Source: Procambarus clarkii
Taxonomy: Eukaryota > Arthropoda > Malacostraca > Decapoda > Cambaridae
Assembly: GCF_040958095.1 (NCBI RefSeq)
Contig: NC_091216.1
Span: 1,011,513-1,075,512 of the forward strand
Direction of reading: 5' to 3'
DNA: 64,000 bases
Shown here: positions 24,994 to 38,141 of the stretch, piece by piece
Numbering within the stretch: position 1 is the stretch's first letter
How the letters are laid out: every line of letters starts with the position of its first letter
Program-made: the position numbers and the translations under genes
The notes under the pieces: model-generated
Told to the model about the DNA's origin: nothing
Database searches by the model: none
The model's input: the letters and a program-made list of their open reading frames with translations, nothing else

Positions 24994-25850
24994 TCAGTAA
25001 TTGGCCTTTTTTCTGTATAAAAAGTCGTAATTTCAAACTGCGAATACGTGCAGAGAGCCAGAATTTGAATCCAAAATATGGCTCAAGTGTAGAATTTGGG
25101 ATGTTTGGGATATTTTGAAAACAGCAGGGAGGGTTAGGGCAAAATGTGATCCATCGATGCATTCAAGAAATTGGCACATTTTCGGTATAATAAGTCGTAA
25201 TTTCAAACTGCGAATACGTGCAGAGAGCCAGAATTTGGCTCCAAAATATGGCTCAAGCGTCGAATTTGGGATGTTTATAATATATTGAAAACTGCAGGGG
25301 GGTTTGGGCAAAATGTGACCCATCGCCGCTCTCAGTAATTGGCATATTTTCGGTAAAAAAATTCGTATATTCAAACTGCTAATACGTGCAGAGGGCCAGA
25401 ATTTGTCTGCAAAATAGGGCTCAGGCGTCGAATTTGGGATGTTTGGGATATTTTGAGAACTAAAGAGAGGATTTGGGCAAAATGTGATCCATCGCCGCCT
25501 TCAGTAATTGGCATATTTTCGGTATAAAAATTCGTAATTTCAAACTGTGAATACGTGCAGAGAGCCAGAATTTGGCTCTAAAATATGGGTCAAGGGTCGA
25601 ATTTAGAATGTTTTGGATATTTTGAAAACTGGAGGGGGGTTTGGGCAAAATGTGACCTATTGCTGCTCTCAGTTATTGGCTTATTTTGGGAAAAAAATCG
25701 TAATTTAAAACTTCGACTACGTGCAGAGAGCAAGAATTTGGCTTCAAAATATGGCTCAAGCGTCGAATTTGGGATGTTTGGGATATTTTGAGAACTGCAG
25801 GGAGGTTTGGGCAAAATGTGTTCCATCGCCGCTCTCAGTAATTGGCATAT
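24994..25850. repeat. SatB block 2, five monomers
   Basis: Five SatB monomers with CGTAATTT phase marks near 25027, 25196, 25353, 25532 and 25690. The block starts at TCAGTAATTGGC (24994) and ends 16 bases past the same motif (25835-25850), so it holds a whole number of monomers. It lies between the 15-bp and 16-bp arrays. Confidence 0.9.
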
Positions 25851-27764
25851 CGATCTCCTCGAGATGTGATCTTCTGGTGATGTGATCTTCTGGAGATGTG
25901 ATCTTCTGGTGATGTGATCTTTTGGAGATTTGATCTTCTGGAGATGTGATCTTCTCGAGATGTGATCTTCTCGAGATGTGATCTTCTGGTGATGTGATCA
26001 TCTGGAGATGTGATCTTCTGGTGATGTGATCTTTTGGAGATTTGATCTTCTGGAGATGTGATCTTCTCGAGATGTGATCTTCTCGAGATGTGATCTTCTG
26101 GTGATATGATCTTCTGGAGATGTGATCTTCTGGAGATGTGATCTTCTGGTGAAGTGATCTTCTGGAGATGTGATCCTCTGGAGATGTGATCTTCTCGAGA
26201 TGTGATCTTCTGGAGATGTGATCTTCTAAGGATGTGATCTTCTAGGGATGTGATTTTCTGGAGATGTGATCCTCTGGAGATGTGTTCTTCTCGAGATGTG
26301 ATCTTCTGGAGATGTGATCATCTGGAGATGTGATCTTCTGGTGATGTGATCTTCTCGAGATGTGATCTTCTGGAGATGTAATCTTCTGTAGATGTGATCT
26401 TATGGAGATGTGTTCTTTTGGGGGATGTGATCTTCTCGAGATGTGATCTTTTGGAGATGTGATCTTCTCGAGATGTGATCTTCTGGTGATATGATCTTCT
26501 GGAGATGTGATCATCTGGTGATGTGATCTTCTGGAGATGTGATCTTCTCGAGATGTGATCTTCTCGAGATGTGATCATCTGGTGATGTGATCATCTGGTG
26601 ATGTGATCTTCTGGAGATGTGATCATCTGGTGATGTGATCTTCTGGAGATTTGATCTTCTGGAGGTGTGATCTTCTCGAGATGTGATCTTCTCGAGATGT
26701 GATCTTCTGGTGATGTGATCATCTCGGGATGTGATCTTCTCGAGATGAGTTCTTCTGGTGATGTGATCTTCTGGAGATGTGATCATCTGGAGATGTTATC
26801 TTCTGGTGATGTGATCTTCTGGAGATGTGATGTTCCCGAGATGTGATATTCTAGAGATGTGATCTTCTGGAGATGTGATCATCTGGAGATGTGATGATCT
26901 AGAGACGTGATCTTTTGGAGACGGGATTTTCCAGAGATGTGATCTTCTCGAGATGTGGTCTTCCTCTGGAGATGTGATCTTCTGGAGATGTGATCTTCTG
27001 GAGATGTGATCTTCTGGAGATGTGATCTTCTGGAGATGTGATCTTCCTCTGGAGATGTGATCTTCTGGAGATATGATCTTCTCCAGATGTGATTTTCCGG
27101 AGATGTGATCTTCTGGCGATGTGATCTTCTCGAGATGTGATCTTCTGTAGATGTGATCTTCTGGAGATGTGATCTTCTGGAGATGTGATCTTCTGGGGAT
27201 GTGATCTTCAGGAGAACTGATCTTCTAGAGATGTGATCTTCTGGAGATGTGATTTTCTGGACATGTGTTCTTCTGGAGATGTGATCTTCTGGAGATGTGA
27301 TCTTCTGGAGATGTGGTCTTCTCGAGATGTGATCTTCTGGTGATGTGATCTTCTGGTGATGTGATCTTCTGGTGATGTGATCTTCTGGAGATGTTATCTT
27401 CTGGAGATGTGATCTTCTGGGAATGTGATCTTCTAGAGATGTGATCTTCTGGAGATGTGATCTTCTGGAGATGTGATATTCTCGTGATGTGATCTTCTTG
27501 TGATGTGATCTTCTGGAGATGTTATCTTCTGGAGATGTGATCTTCTGGGAATGTGATCTTCTGGAGATGTGATCTTCTGGAGATGTGATCTTCTGGGAAT
27601 GTGATCTTCTGGTAATGTGATCTTCTGGAGATGTGATCTTCTCGAGATGTGATCTTCTTGTGATGTGATCTTCTCGAGATGTGATCTTCTCGAGATGTGA
27701 TCTTGTCGAGATGTGATCTTGCTGTGATGTGATCTTCTCGAGATGTGATCTTCCTCTGGAGATA
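25851..27764. repeat. 16-bp GATGTGATCTTCTGGA minisatellite
   Basis: About 119 units of 16 bp, mostly GATGTGATCTTCTGGA, with TCTCGA, TCTGGT and ATCTGG variants. The unit is not a multiple of three, so translation gives a 16-residue repeat on the minus strand (ITSPEDHISRRSHLEK) from three successive units. Frames remain open only because the unit lacks stops in that direction. Not a gene. Confidence 0.94.
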
Positions 27765-27880
27765 GCGGCGTACTCCTAATACATCGCAATATACGTAATC
27801 GAGCAATACGTTAAAAATGTGACGAACAAATTAGTTAAAATTAAAGCACCATAATATTTATGTTTTCTTTTCATCGACCC
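27765..27880. other. Short unique spacer
   Basis: About 115 bp of non-repetitive AT-rich DNA between the 16-bp array and the second 21-bp array. No feature is recognisable. Confidence 0.5.
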
Positions 27881-29917
27881 TTGGTGTGGTGTTCACTATC
27901 CTTAGCGTAGTGTTCACTATCCTTAGTGTTATGTTCACTATCCTTAGTGTGGTGTTCACTATCCTTACCGTAGTGTTCACTATCCTTGGCGTGGTGTTCA
28001 CTTCCTAAGTGTGGTGTTCACTATCCTTAGCGTAGTGTTCACTATCCTTAGTGTTATGTTCACTTCCTAAGTGTGGTGTTCACTATCCTTAGCGTAGTGT
28101 TCACTATCCTTAGTGTTATGTTCACTATCCTTAGTGTGGTGTTCACTACCCTAAGTGTGGTGTTCACTATCCTTAGCATAATGTTCACTATCCTTGGCGT
28201 GGTGTTCACTATCCTTCAAATGGTGTTCACTACCCTTGGCGTGTTGTTCACTATCCTTAGCGTAGTGTTCACTATCCTTGGCGTGGTGTTCACTATCCTT
28301 AGCGTGATGCTCACTACCCTTGGTGTGGTGTTCACTTTCCTTGGCGTGGTGTTCACTATCCTTAGCGCAGTGTTCACTATCCTTAGTGTTATGTTCACTA
28401 TCCTTGGCGTCGTGTTCACTATCCTTAGCGTAGTGTTTACTATCCTTGGCGTGGTGTTCACTATCCTTGGCGTGGTGTTCACTATCCTTAGCGTAGTGTT
28501 CACTATCCTTAGTGTTATGTTCCCTATCCTTAGTGTGGTGTTCACTATCCTAAGTGTGGTGTTCACTATCCTAAGCATAATGTTCACTATCTTTGGCGTG
28601 GTGTTCACTATCCTTCAAATGGTGTTCACTACCCTTGGCGTGTTGTTCACTATCCTTAGCGTAGTGTTCACTATCTTTGGCGTTTTGTTCACTATCCTTA
28701 GCGTGGTGTTCACTACCCTTGGTGTGGTGTTCACTATCCTTGGCATGGTGTTCACTATCCTTGGTGTGGAGTTCACTATCCTTTGGCGTGGTGTTCACAA
28801 TCCTTGGCGTGGTGTTAACTACCCTTGGTGTGGTGTTCACTATCCTTCGCGTGGTGTTCACTATCCTTCGTGTGGAGTTCACTGTCCTTAGCGTGGTGTT
28901 CACTATCCTTGGCGTGGTGTTCAATATCCTTAGCGTGGTGTTCACTATCCTTGGAGTGGTGTTCACTGAACTTGGCGGGGTGTTCACTATCCTAGGAGTG
29001 GTGTTCACTATCCTTGGCGTGGTGTTCACTGAACTAGGCGTGGTGTTCACAATCTTTGGCGTTGTGTTCACTATCCTTGGCGTGGTGTTTATTATCCTTG
29101 GCGTGGTGTTCACTATCCTTGGCGTTGTGTTCACTATCCTTTGCGTGGTGTTCACTATCTTTTGCGTGATGTTCACTATGCTTGGCGTGGTGTTCACTAT
29201 CCTTGGCGTTGTGTTCACTATCCTTTGCGTGGTGTTCACTATCCTTGGCGTGGTGTTCACTATCCTAGGCGTGGTGTTCACTATCCTTAGCGTGGTGTTC
29301 ACTATCCTTGGCGTGATGTTCACTACCCTTGGTGTGGTGTTCACCATCCGTGTCGTGTTGTTCACTATCCTTGGCGTGGTGTTCACTATCCTTCGCGTGG
29401 TGTTCACTATCCTTGGCGTGGTGTTCACTAACCTTGGCGTGGTGTTCACTGAACTTGGCGTGGTGTTCACTATCCATGGAGTGGTGATCACTATCATTGG
29501 CGTGGTGTTCACTGAACTAGGCGTGGTGTTCACTATCCTTAGCGTGGTGTTCACTATCCTTGGCGTGCAGTATACTATCCAAGGCGTGGTGTTCACTATC
29601 CTTGGCGTGGTGTTCACTATCCTTGGAGTGGTGTTCACTATCCTTGGCGTGGTGTTCACTACCCTTGGGGCGGTGTTCACTACCCTTAGCGTAGTGTTCA
29701 CTATCCTTGGCGTGGTGTTCACTATCCTTGGCGTGGTGTTCACTATCCTTGGTGTGGTGTTCACTATCCATGGCGTTTTGTTCACTATCCTTGTGTGGTG
29801 TTCACTATCCTTAACATGGTGTTCACTATCCTTAGCGTGGTGTTCACGATCCATGTCGTGGTGTTCACTAACCTTGGCGTGGTGTTCACTGAACTTGGCG
29901 TGGTGTTCACTATCATA
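27881..29917. repeat. Second 21-bp minisatellite (TTCACTATCCTTGGCGTGGT)
   Basis: About 97 units of 21 bp, core GTGTTCACTATCCTTGGCGT, with TTAGCGTA, TTAGTGTT and GAACTTGGC variants. Long frames (up to 463 codons, minus strand, and 413, plus strand) arise from the seven-codon unit. The left half is richer in TTAGCGTA/TTAGTGTTAT units and shows repeated blocks of several units; the right half is dominated by TTGGCGTG. Confidence 0.94.
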
Positions 29918-30767
29918 GGATGTTTGGGATATTTTGAAAACTGCAGGGGGGGGGGGGGGCAAAATGTGACCTATCGCCGCTCTCAGTAATTAACATATCT
30001 TCGGTGTATAAATTCGTAATTTCAATCTGCGAATATGTGCAGAGAGCCAGAATTTGGCTCCAAAATATGGCTCAAGCGTAGAATTTGGGAGGTTTGGGAT
30101 ATTTTGAAAACTGCAGGGACGGCTTTATGCAAAATGTGATTTATCGCCGCACTCAGTAATTGCCATATTTTCGGTATAAAATGTCGTAATTTCAAACTGC
30201 GAATACGTGCAGAGAGCCAGAATTTGGCTCCAAAATATAGGTCATGGGTCGAATTTGTGATGATTCTAATATTTTGAAAGCTGCAGGGGGGTTTGGGCAA
30301 AATGTGACCCATCGTCGCAATCAGTAATTGGCATATTTTCGGTAGAAAATTAAATAATTTCAAAGTGCGAATACGTTCAGAGAGCCCGAATTTGGCTCCA
30401 AAATATGGCTCAAGTGTCGAATTTGGAATGTTTGGGATATTTTGAAAACTGCAGGGAGAGTTTGGGCAAAATGTGATCCATCGCCGCTTTAAGTAATTGT
30501 CATGTTTTCGGAATAAAAAGTCGTAATTTCAAACTGCGAATACGTGCAGAGAGCCAGAATTTGGCTTCAAATTATATCTCAAGCGTTTAATTTGAGATGT
30601 TTGGGATATTTTGGAAACTGCAGGGAGGGTTTGGGCAAAATGTGATCCATCGCCGCTTTCAGTAATTGGCATTTTTTCGGTATAAAAAGTCGTAATTTCA
30701 AAAAGCGAATACGTGTAGAGAGCCCGAATTTGGCTCTGAAATATGGCTCAAGCGTCAAATTTGTGAT
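29918..30767. repeat. SatB block 3, five monomers
   Basis: Five SatB monomers, phase marks near 30014, 30183, 30351, 30521 and 30688. The block begins at GGATGTTTGGGAT and ends at the equivalent TGTGAT, so again a whole number of monomers, but in a different phase from blocks 1 and 2. A G run at 29947-29959 replaces part of the first monomer. Confidence 0.9.
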
Positions 30768-31690
30768 AGTTAATTTTAATGAAAACACATTGATTTTTAT
30801 CATTTGTATTGGAAGCAACATCTCTATACGTCTTTTCTAGGTCTAAAAAACACGAAACGTCGCTCTATGATTCGAAGTTAAAATCCTCAAATTTGGTATA
30901 ATAATGACTTTTTTCTCGTTTTTCATGTAGTTTGATATTACGTAAATATATTCATTTTTACCAATATTTCGATACTATTTCATGTAGTATCACGATATGT
31001 GATTTGGCCTTCAAATCTCAGATTTTCGCATAATATTGCATTTTAAGCAAGTTTTCTTGCATTTTGTTTCGTACTAAAAATCATCGAATTCAGTAATATT
31101 TTGACGTTTATCATTCGTCGATATTTTGTGTAAATCACATAAAGGAAAAGGCGATGATAAAGGTCAAAATATTGCTAAATTCGATGATTAATTCATTATA
31201 TATACGATAAAAATTATGCAAACACATAACCAGAAAAATAACCTTAAATACTTCATTTTCAATCATCTATTTGTTTTTCGTTAAAATACTGAGTAAGATA
31301 TTGAAAAGGGGAGAAGTTCTGTTTTTATTGCATATATCGACGTTTCAGCCGGATTAGAACGGTTTTACGTGTACATCTTCCATCGGTAATATAAACCGAA
31401 AATCAGGAACATTTTAGTTAATTTTAATGAAAACACATTGATTTTTATCATTTGTATTGGAAGCAACATCTTTATACGTCTTTTCAAGGTCTAAAAAATA
31501 CGAAACGTCGCTCTATGATTCGAAGTTAAAATACTCAAATTTGGTATAATAAGGACTTTTTTCACGTTTTTCATGAAGTTTGATATTACGTAAATATATT
31601 CATTTTTACCAATATTTCGATACTATTTAATGTAGTACCACGATATTTGGCCTTCAAATCTCAGATTTTTCAAAATTCGATGATTTTCAA
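30768..31690. repeat. Rearranged SatA with strand switches
   Basis: SatA sequence runs reversed at 30768-31129, forward at 31130-31186, reversed again at 31187-31672 and forward from about 31673. The reversed parts show the complement of the usual phase marker (CCGAAAATCAGGAACA near 31397). The pieces are not whole monomers, so at least three strand-switch breakpoints occur within 1 kb. Confidence 0.85.
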
Positions 31691-34600
31691 ATAAACTGAA
31701 AATTCACAAAAACGTGGAAAAACGGCCTAATTCGATGATATTTTGTTTAAATCACATAAAGGAAAAGGGGATGATAAAGGTCAAAATATTGCTAAATTCG
31801 ATGATTTTTAGTACAAAACAAAATGCAAGAAAACTTGCTTAAAATGCAAAACTTGCGAAATTCTGAGATATGAAGGCCAAATCACATATCGTGAGACTAC
31901 ATGAAGTAGTATCGAAATATTGGTAAAAAACGAATATATATACGTAAAATCACACTACATGAATAACGTGAAAAAGTCACTATATTACCATATTTGAGGA
32001 TTTTAACTTCAAATCATAGAGCGAGGCTTCGTATTATTTAGATCCACGAAAAGACATATGACAATGTTGTTTCAAATACAAATCATAAAAATCAATGTGT
32101 TTTCATTAAAATTAACTAAAATGTTCCTGATTTTCCGTTTATATTACCGATGGAAGATGTACACGTAAAACCGCACTAATCCGGCTGAAACGTCGATATA
32201 TGCAATAAAAACAGAACTTCTCCCCTTTCCAATATCTTACTCAGTATTTTAACGAGAAACAAATAGATGATTGAAAATGAAGTATTTAAGGTTATTATCT
32301 AATCAATTATGTGTTTGCATCATTTTTATCGTATATATATGAATTAAAACCCATGGACTGAAAATTCACAAAAACGTGGAAAACGGCAAAATATTGCCTA
32401 ATTCGATGATATTTTGTTTAAATCACATGAAGGAAAAGGAGATGATAAGCGTCAAAATATTGCTGAATTCGATGATTTTTATTACGAAACAAAATGCAAG
32501 AAAACTTGCTTAAAAAGCAATATTATGCGAAATCTGAGATTTGAAGGCCAAATCATATATCGTGATACTACATGAAATAGTATCGAAATATTGGTAAAAA
32601 TGAATATATTTCCGTAATATCAAACTACATGAAAAACGTGAAAAAAGTCATTATTGTACCAAATTTGAGGATTTTAACTTCTAATCATAGAGCGACGTTT
32701 CGTATTTTTTAGACCCTAAAAAAGACGTGTAAAGATGTTGCTTCCAATACAAATGATAAAAATCAATGTGTTTTCATTAAAATTAACTAAAATGTTCCTG
32801 AATTTCGGTTTATATTACCGATGGAAGATGTACACGTAAAACCGTTCTAATCCGGCTGATACGTCGATATATGCAATAAAAACAGAACTTCTCCCCTTTT
32901 CAATATCTTACTCAGTATTTTAACGAGAAACAAATAGATGATTGAAAAGGAAGTATTTAAGGTTATTTTTTGATCAATTATGTGTTTCCATAATTTTTAT
33001 CGTATATAGAATGAATTAATAACAATAAACTGAAAATTCACAAAAACGTGGAAAAACGGCCTAATTCGATGATATTTTGTTTAAAACACATAAAGGAAAA
33101 GGGGATGATAAAGGTCAAAATATTGCTAAATTCGATGATTTTTAGTACAAAACAAAATGCAAGAAAACTTGCTTAAAAATGCAAAATTTGCAAAATTCTG
33201 AGATTTGAAGGCCAAATCACATATCGTGAGAAAACATGAAGTAGTATCGAAATATTGGTAAAAACGAATATATATACGTAAAATCACACTACATGAATAA
33301 CGTGAAAAATGTCACTATATTGCCATATTTGAGGATTTTAACTTCAAATCATAGAGCGAGGTTTCGTATTATTTAGATCCAAGAAAAGACATATGACAAT
33401 GTTGTTTCAAATACAAATGATAAAAATCAATGTGGTTTCATTAGAATTAACTAAAATGTTCCTGATTTTCCGTTTATATTACCGATTGAAGATGTACACG
33501 TAAAACCGCTCTAATCCGGCTGAAACGTCGATATATGCAATAAAAACAGAACTTCTCCCCTTTTTAATATCTTACTCAGTATTTTAACGAGAAACAAATA
33601 GTTGATATAAAATGAAGTGTTTAAGGTTAATTTCTAATCAATTATGTGTTTGCATCATTTTAATCGTATATTTTATGAATTAATAACAATAAACTGAAAA
33701 TTCACAAAAACGTGGAAAAACAGCAAAATATTGCCTAATTCGATGATATTTTGTTTATATCACATAAAGGAAAAGGGGATGATAAACGTCAAAATATTGC
33801 TGAATTCGATGATTTTTATTACGAAACAAAATGCAAGAAAGCTTGCTTAAAAAGCAATATTATGCGAAATCTGAGATTTGAAGGCCAAATCATATATCGT
33901 GATACTACATGAAATAGTATCGAAATATTGGTAAAAATGAATATATTTACGTAATATCAAACTACATGAAAAACGTGAAAAAAGTCATTATTGTACCAAA
34001 TTTGAGGATTTTAACTTCTAATCATAGAGCGACGTTTCGTATTTTTTAGACCCTAAAAAAGACGTGTAAAGATGTTGCTTCCAATACAAATGATAAAAAT
34101 CAATGTGTTTTCATTAAAATTAACTAAAATGTTCCTGATTTTCGGTTTATATTACCGATGGAAGATGTACACGTAAAACCGTTCTAATCCGGCTGATACG
34201 TCGATATATGCAATAAAAACAGAACTTCTCCCCTTTTCAATATCTTACTCAGTATTTTAACGAGAAACAAATAGATGATTGAAAAGGAAGTATTTAAGGT
34301 TATTTTTTGATCAATTATGTGTTTCCATAATTTTTATCGTATATATAATGAATTAATAACAATAAACTGAAAATTCACAAAAACGTGGAAAAACGGCCTA
34401 ATTCGATGATATTTTGTTTAAAACACATAAAGGAAAAGGGGATGATAAAGGTCAAAATATTGCTAAATTCGATGATTTTTAGTACTAAACCAAATGCAAG
34501 AAAACTTGCTTAAAAATGCAAAATTTGCAAAATTCTGAGATTTGAAGGCCAAATCACATACCGTGAGAAAACATGAAGTAGTATCGAAATATTGATAAAA

Positions 34601-37600
34601 ACGAATATATATACGTAAAATCACACTACATGAATAACGTGAAAAAAGTCACTATATTGCCATATTTGAGGATTTTAACTTCAAATCATAGAGCGAGGTT
34701 TCGTATTATTTAGATCCAAGAAAAGACATATGACAATGTTGTTTCAAATACAAATGATAAAAATCAATGTGGTTTCATTAGAATTAACTAAAATGTTCCT
34801 GATTTTCCGTTTATATTACCGATTGAAGATGTACACGTAAAATCGCTCTAATCCGACTGAAACGTCGATATATGCAATAAAAACAGAACTTCTCCCCTTT
34901 TTAATATCTTACTCAGTATTTTAATGAGAAACAAATACTTGATATAAAATGAAGTGTTTAAGGTTAATTTCTAATCAATTATGTGTTTGCATCATTTTAA
35001 TCGTATATTTTATGAATTAATAACAATAAACTGAAAATTCACAAAAACGTGGAAAAACAGCAAAATATTGCCTAATTCGATGATATTTTGTTTATATCAC
35101 ATAAAGGAAAAGGGGATGATAAACGTCAAAATATTGCTGAATTCGATGATTTTTAGTACGAAACAAAATGCAAGAATGCTTGCTTAAAAAGCAATATTAT
35201 GCGAAATCTGAGATTTGAAGGCCAAATCATATATCGTGATACTACATGAAATAGTATCGAAATATTGGTAAAAATGAATATATTTACGTAATATCAAACT
35301 ACATGAAAAACGTGAAAAAAGTCATTATTGTACCAAATTTGAGGATTTTAACTTCTAATCATAGAGCGACGTTTCGTATTTTTTAGACCCTAAAAAAGAC
35401 GTGTAAAGATGTTGCTTCCAATACAAATGATAAAAATCAATGTGTTTTCATTAAAATTAACTAAAATGTTCCTGATTTTCGGGTTATATTACCGATGGAA
35501 GATGTACAAGTAAAACCGTTCTAATCCGGCTGATACGTCGATATATGCAATAAAAACAGAACTTCTCCCCTTTTCAATATCTTACTCAGTATTTTAACGA
35601 GAAACAAATAGATGATTGAAAAGGAAGTATTTAAGGTTATTTTTTGATCAATTATGTGTTTCCATAATTTTTATCGTATATATAATGAATTAATAACAAT
35701 AAACTGAAAATTCACAAAAACGTGGAAAAACGGCCTAATTCGATGATATTTTGTTTAAAACACATAAAGGAAAAGGGGATGATAAAGGTCAAAATATTGC
35801 TAAATTCGATGATTTTTAGTACAAAACAAAATGCAAGAAAACTTGCTTAAAAATGCAAAATTTGCAAAATTCTGAGATTTGAAGGCCAAATCACATATCG
35901 TGAGAAAACATGAAGTAGTATCGAAATATTGGTAAAAACGAATATATATACGTAAAATCACACTACATGAATAACGTGAAAAAAGTCACTATATTGCCAT
36001 ATTTGAGGATTTTAACTTTAAATCATAGAGCGAGGTTTCGTATTATTTAGATCCAAGAAAAGACATATGACAATGTTGTTTCAAATACAAATGATAAAAA
36101 TCAATGTGGTTTCATTAGAATTAACTAAAATGTTCCTGATTTTCCGTTTATATTACCGATTGAAGATGTACACGTAAAACCGCTCTAATCCGGCTGAAAC
36201 GTCGATATATGCAATAAAAACAGAACTTCTCCCCTTTTTAATATCTTACTCAGTATTTTAACGAGAAACAAATAGTTGATATAAAATGAAGTGTTTAAGG
36301 TTAATTTCTAATCAATTATGTGTTTGCATCATTTTAATCGTATATTTTATGAATTAATAACAATAAACTGAAAATTCACAAAAACGTGGAAAAACAGCAA
36401 AATATTGCCTAATTCGATGATATTTTGTTTATATCACATAAAGGAAAAGGGGATGATAAACGTCAAAATATTGCTGAATTCGATGATTTTTAGTACGAAA
36501 CAAAATGCAAGAAAGCTTGCTTAAAAAGCAATATTATGCGAAATCTGAGATTTGAAGGCCAAATCATATATCGTGATACTACATGAAATAGTATCGAAAT
36601 ATTGGTAAAAATGAATATATTTACGTAATATCAAACTACATGAAAAACGTGAAAAAAGTCATTATTGTACCAAATTTGAGGATTTTAACTTCGAATCATA
36701 GAGCGACGTTTCCTATTTTTTAGACCCTAAAAAAGACGTGTAAAGATGTTGCTTCCAATACAAATGATAAAAATCAATGTGTTTTCATTAAAATTAACTA
36801 AAATGTTCCTGATTTTCGGTTTATATTAGCGATGGAAGATGTACACGTAAAACCGTTCTAATCCGGCTGATACGTCGATATATGCAATAAAAACAGAACT
36901 TCTCCCCTTTTCAATATCTTACTCAGTATTTTAATGAGAAACAAATAGATGATTGAAAAGGAAGTATTTAAGGTTATTTATTGATCAATTATGTGTTTCC
37001 ATAATTTTTATCGTATATATAATGAATTAATAACAATAAACTGAAAATTCACAAAAACGTGGAAAAACGGCCTAATTTGATGATATTTTGTTTAAAACAC
37101 ATAAAGGAAAAGAGGATGATAAAGGTCAAAATATTGCTAAATTCGATGATTTTTAGTACAAAACAAAATGCAAGAAAACTTGCTTAAAAATGTAAAATTT
37201 GCAAAATTCTGGGATTTGAAGGCCAAATTACATATCGTGAGAAAACATGAAGTAGTATCGAAATATTGGTAAAAACGAATATATATACGTAAAATCACAC
37301 TACATGAATAACGTGAAAAAAGTCACTATATTGCCATATTTGAGGATTTTAACTTCAAATAATAGAGCGAGGTTTCGTATTATTTAGATCCAAGAAAAGA
37401 CATATGACAATGTTGTTTCAAATACAAATGATAAAAATCAATGTGGTTTCATTAGAATTAACTAAAATGTTCCTGATTTTCCGTTTATATTACCGATTGA
37501 AGATGTACACGTAAAACCGCTCTAATCCGGCTGAAACGTCGATATATGCAATAAAAACAGAACTTCTCCCCTTTTTAATATCTTACTCAGTATTTTAACG

Positions 37601-38141
37601 AGAAACAAATAGTTGATATAAAATGAAGTGTTTAAGGTTAATTTCTAATCAATTATGTGTTTGCATCATTTTAATCGTATATTTTATGAATTAATAACAA
37701 TAAACTGAAAATTCACAAAAACGTGGAAAAACAGCAAAATATTGCCTAATTCGATGATATTTTGTTTATATCACATAAAGGAAAAGGGGATGATAAACGT
37801 CAAAATATTGCTGAATTCGATGATTTTTAGTACGAAACAAAATGCAAGAAAACTTGCTTAAAATGCAATATTATGCGAAAATCTGAGATTTGAAGGCCAA
37901 ATCACATATCGTGATACTACATGAAATTGTATCGAAATATTGGTAAAAATGAATATATTTACGTAATATCAAACTACATGAAAAACGTGAAAAAAGTACC
38001 TATATAACCATATTTGAGGATTTTAACTTCAAATCATAGAGCGAGGTTTCGTATTATTTAGTTCCAAGAAAAGACATATGACAATGTTGTTTCCAATACA
38101 AATGATAAAAAACAATGTGTTTTCATTAGAATTAACTATAA
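31690..38141. repeat. SatA array with 1,337-bp dimeric higher-order repeat
   Basis: Phase markers fall at 32122, 32793, 33457, 34130, 34794, 35467, 36131, 36804, 37468 and 38142. Spacings alternate 664 and 673/674, so from 32793 to 38142 there are four copies of a two-monomer unit of 1,337-1,338 bp. The 664-bp member is B-like and the 673-bp member A-like. Copies are almost identical, including small private changes such as CCCTAAAAAAGACGTG. No gene. Confidence 0.9.

Noticed and set aside
27433-29962. Long ORFs in the 16-bp and second 21-bp arrays (ITSPEDH, VFTILGV and NTTPRIV repeats, up to 463 codons)
   Set aside because: They are open only because the unit lacks stops; frames shift wherever a unit is irregular and no domain is present.
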